DNA from: Neolewinella marina
GTDB taxonomy: Bacteria > Bacteroidota > Bacteroidia > Chitinophagales > Saprospiraceae
Length of the DNA: 64,000 bases
Direction: 5' to 3'
Assembly (NCBI RefSeq): GCF_002631205.1
Contig: NZ_PDLO01000004.1
Location: forward strand, 186,001-250,000
Shown: positions 63,484-64,000 of the stretch, piece after piece
Layout of the letters: every line of letters begins with the position of its first letter
How positions within the stretch are numbered: the first letter of the stretch is position 1
Notes under the pieces: model-generated
Seen by the model: only the letters and a program-made list of their open reading frames with translations
The model's database searches: none
Told to the model about the DNA's origin: nothing
Program-made: the position numbers and the translations under genes

Positions 63484-64000
63484 CACACAGTAGCCGGGAC
63501 ATCGTCAGCCTCCTGATCACCCGGGGGCTTCTGAGCGCCGCGGAGATCATCGACCACGGCGTGAAGGTGCAGTCCTTCGAACGGAAGAACCTTTCCTTCA
63601 GCGTCCGCACGCCCCGCCGGTCCTGCCTGGTGAAACTGGCCAGGCAACCGGAAGACAACAGCATCACCCGGGAGGCCGCCGTATACGCGGCCCTGTCCGC
63701 GGCCGCCGCCGCCACGCCGCTGCTCACTCACCTGCCCCGGGTGATCGACTACGACCCCGACCGGAAAATCCTGGTGCTGGAGTGGATAGAAGGCCACACC
63801 CTCTACGACCACCACCGGCTGCGGGAGGCCCCCCACCCCCACCTGGGCCGGCAGTCGGGCGAAATCCTCCACTACCTGCACGGACTGGACCCCACGGCCT
63901 TCGCCGACCTGGCAATGGACTCCCCCCGGCCCTGGATCCTGCGCTTCGACGCCCCGCCCGTTCACATTCTCGCTACCGAAAGCAGCGGCATCCTTCACCT
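63480..64000 (+). CDS. APH-like phosphotransferase (partial, 3' end outside window)
   Basis: A frame from TTG 63480, overlapping the precursor stop codon (TTGA), stays open for 173 codons to the edge. The sequence (SLLITRGLLSAAEIIDHGVK, CLVKLARQPEDNSITREAAVYAAL split by the Lys and Glu, VLEWIEGHTLYDH, HYLHGLDP) matches the N-lobe of aminoglycoside-phosphotransferase-like kinases. The Lys in LVKLA and Glu in REAAVY are the likely ATP pair; the catalytic loop is beyond the edge. Such kinases phosphorylate Ser/Thr in class V lanthipeptide and related pathways, working with a HopA1-like lyase. TTG start and role are inference from context. Confidence 0.72.
   Translation, partial: MTHSSRDIVSLLITRGLLSAAEIIDHGVKVQSFERKNLSFSVRTPRRSCLVKLARQPEDNSITREAAVYAALSAAAAATPLLTHLPRVIDYDPDRKILVLEWIEGHTLYDHHRLREAPHPHLGRQSGEILHYLHGLDPTAFADLAMDSPRPWILRFDAPPVHILATESSGILH

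Noticed and set aside
1-64000. tRNA and rRNA genes
   Set aside because: I looked for T-loop-like and cloverleaf patterns and rRNA segments in the gaps and saw none, but this was by eye; a tRNA covariance search would settle it.

Overview
The window looks like chromosomal DNA of a high-G+C, aerobic, secretory member of the Bacteroidota, most like the Saprospiria/Lewinella group. Supporting signs are a SusC/SusD pair, surface proteins with type IX secretion (T9SS) tails, short TonB-like proteins, futalosine-route menaquinone synthesis (MqnC), Sco and DsbD redox proteins, and almost no Shine-Dalgarno signal before genes. The assignment is inferred from gene content; no rRNA or tRNA gene was seen.

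Layout. 1-13.2 kb: a CHAT/TPR protein cut by the left edge, then housekeeping genes (dapD, recF and a DUF721 gene, an endonuclease III-type glycosylase, ssb, nadC, an HD hydrolase, sco and dsbD, rsmI and mqnC). 13.2-20.3 kb: a cluster of dispersed palindromic repeats, then SusC, SusD and a phosphodiesterase-alkaline phosphatase fusion that together look like a phosphate-ester uptake locus. 20.3-30 kb: a 26-bp tandem repeat, a rhomboid protease, rbfA, and three large or secreted surface proteins, one with a hexapeptide beta-helix. 30-35 kb: a dihaem cytochrome, a second cluster of the same palindromic repeats, and a TPR/TonB-like operon. 35-43.6 kb: a tight three-gene operon of a 1707-residue kinase/ATPase/GAF/adenylate cyclase, a catalase-related haem protein and a lipoxygenase, probably an oxylipin pathway. 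43.6-46 kb: dispersed repeats and an aminopeptidase P.

46.1-49.6 kb: an AT-rich foreign island of two single-gene cassettes, each ending in a homologous attC-like site, as in an integron cassette array without a visible integrase. The cassettes encode a HEPN-like protein and a KAP-like P-loop NTPase, both plausible defence genes. A 46-bp perfect palindrome and a decayed IS256-family transposase lie next to it. 50.1-56.6 kb: a 2145-residue T9SS-exported protein. 57.3-59.2 kb: a ferric-reductase-like flavohaem protein with a cytochrome c. 59.4-62.5 kb: an unusual gene set of two paralogous double AhpD-like proteins around a membrane adenylate cyclase. 62.8-64 kb: the start of what appears to be a lanthipeptide-type RiPP cluster, with a Thr/Cys-rich precursor behind a good promoter and an overlapping APH-like kinase cut by the right edge.

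The three strongest candidates for undescribed biology are the edge RiPP cluster, the cassette pair with attC-like sites, and the cyclase/catalase-like/lipoxygenase operon.
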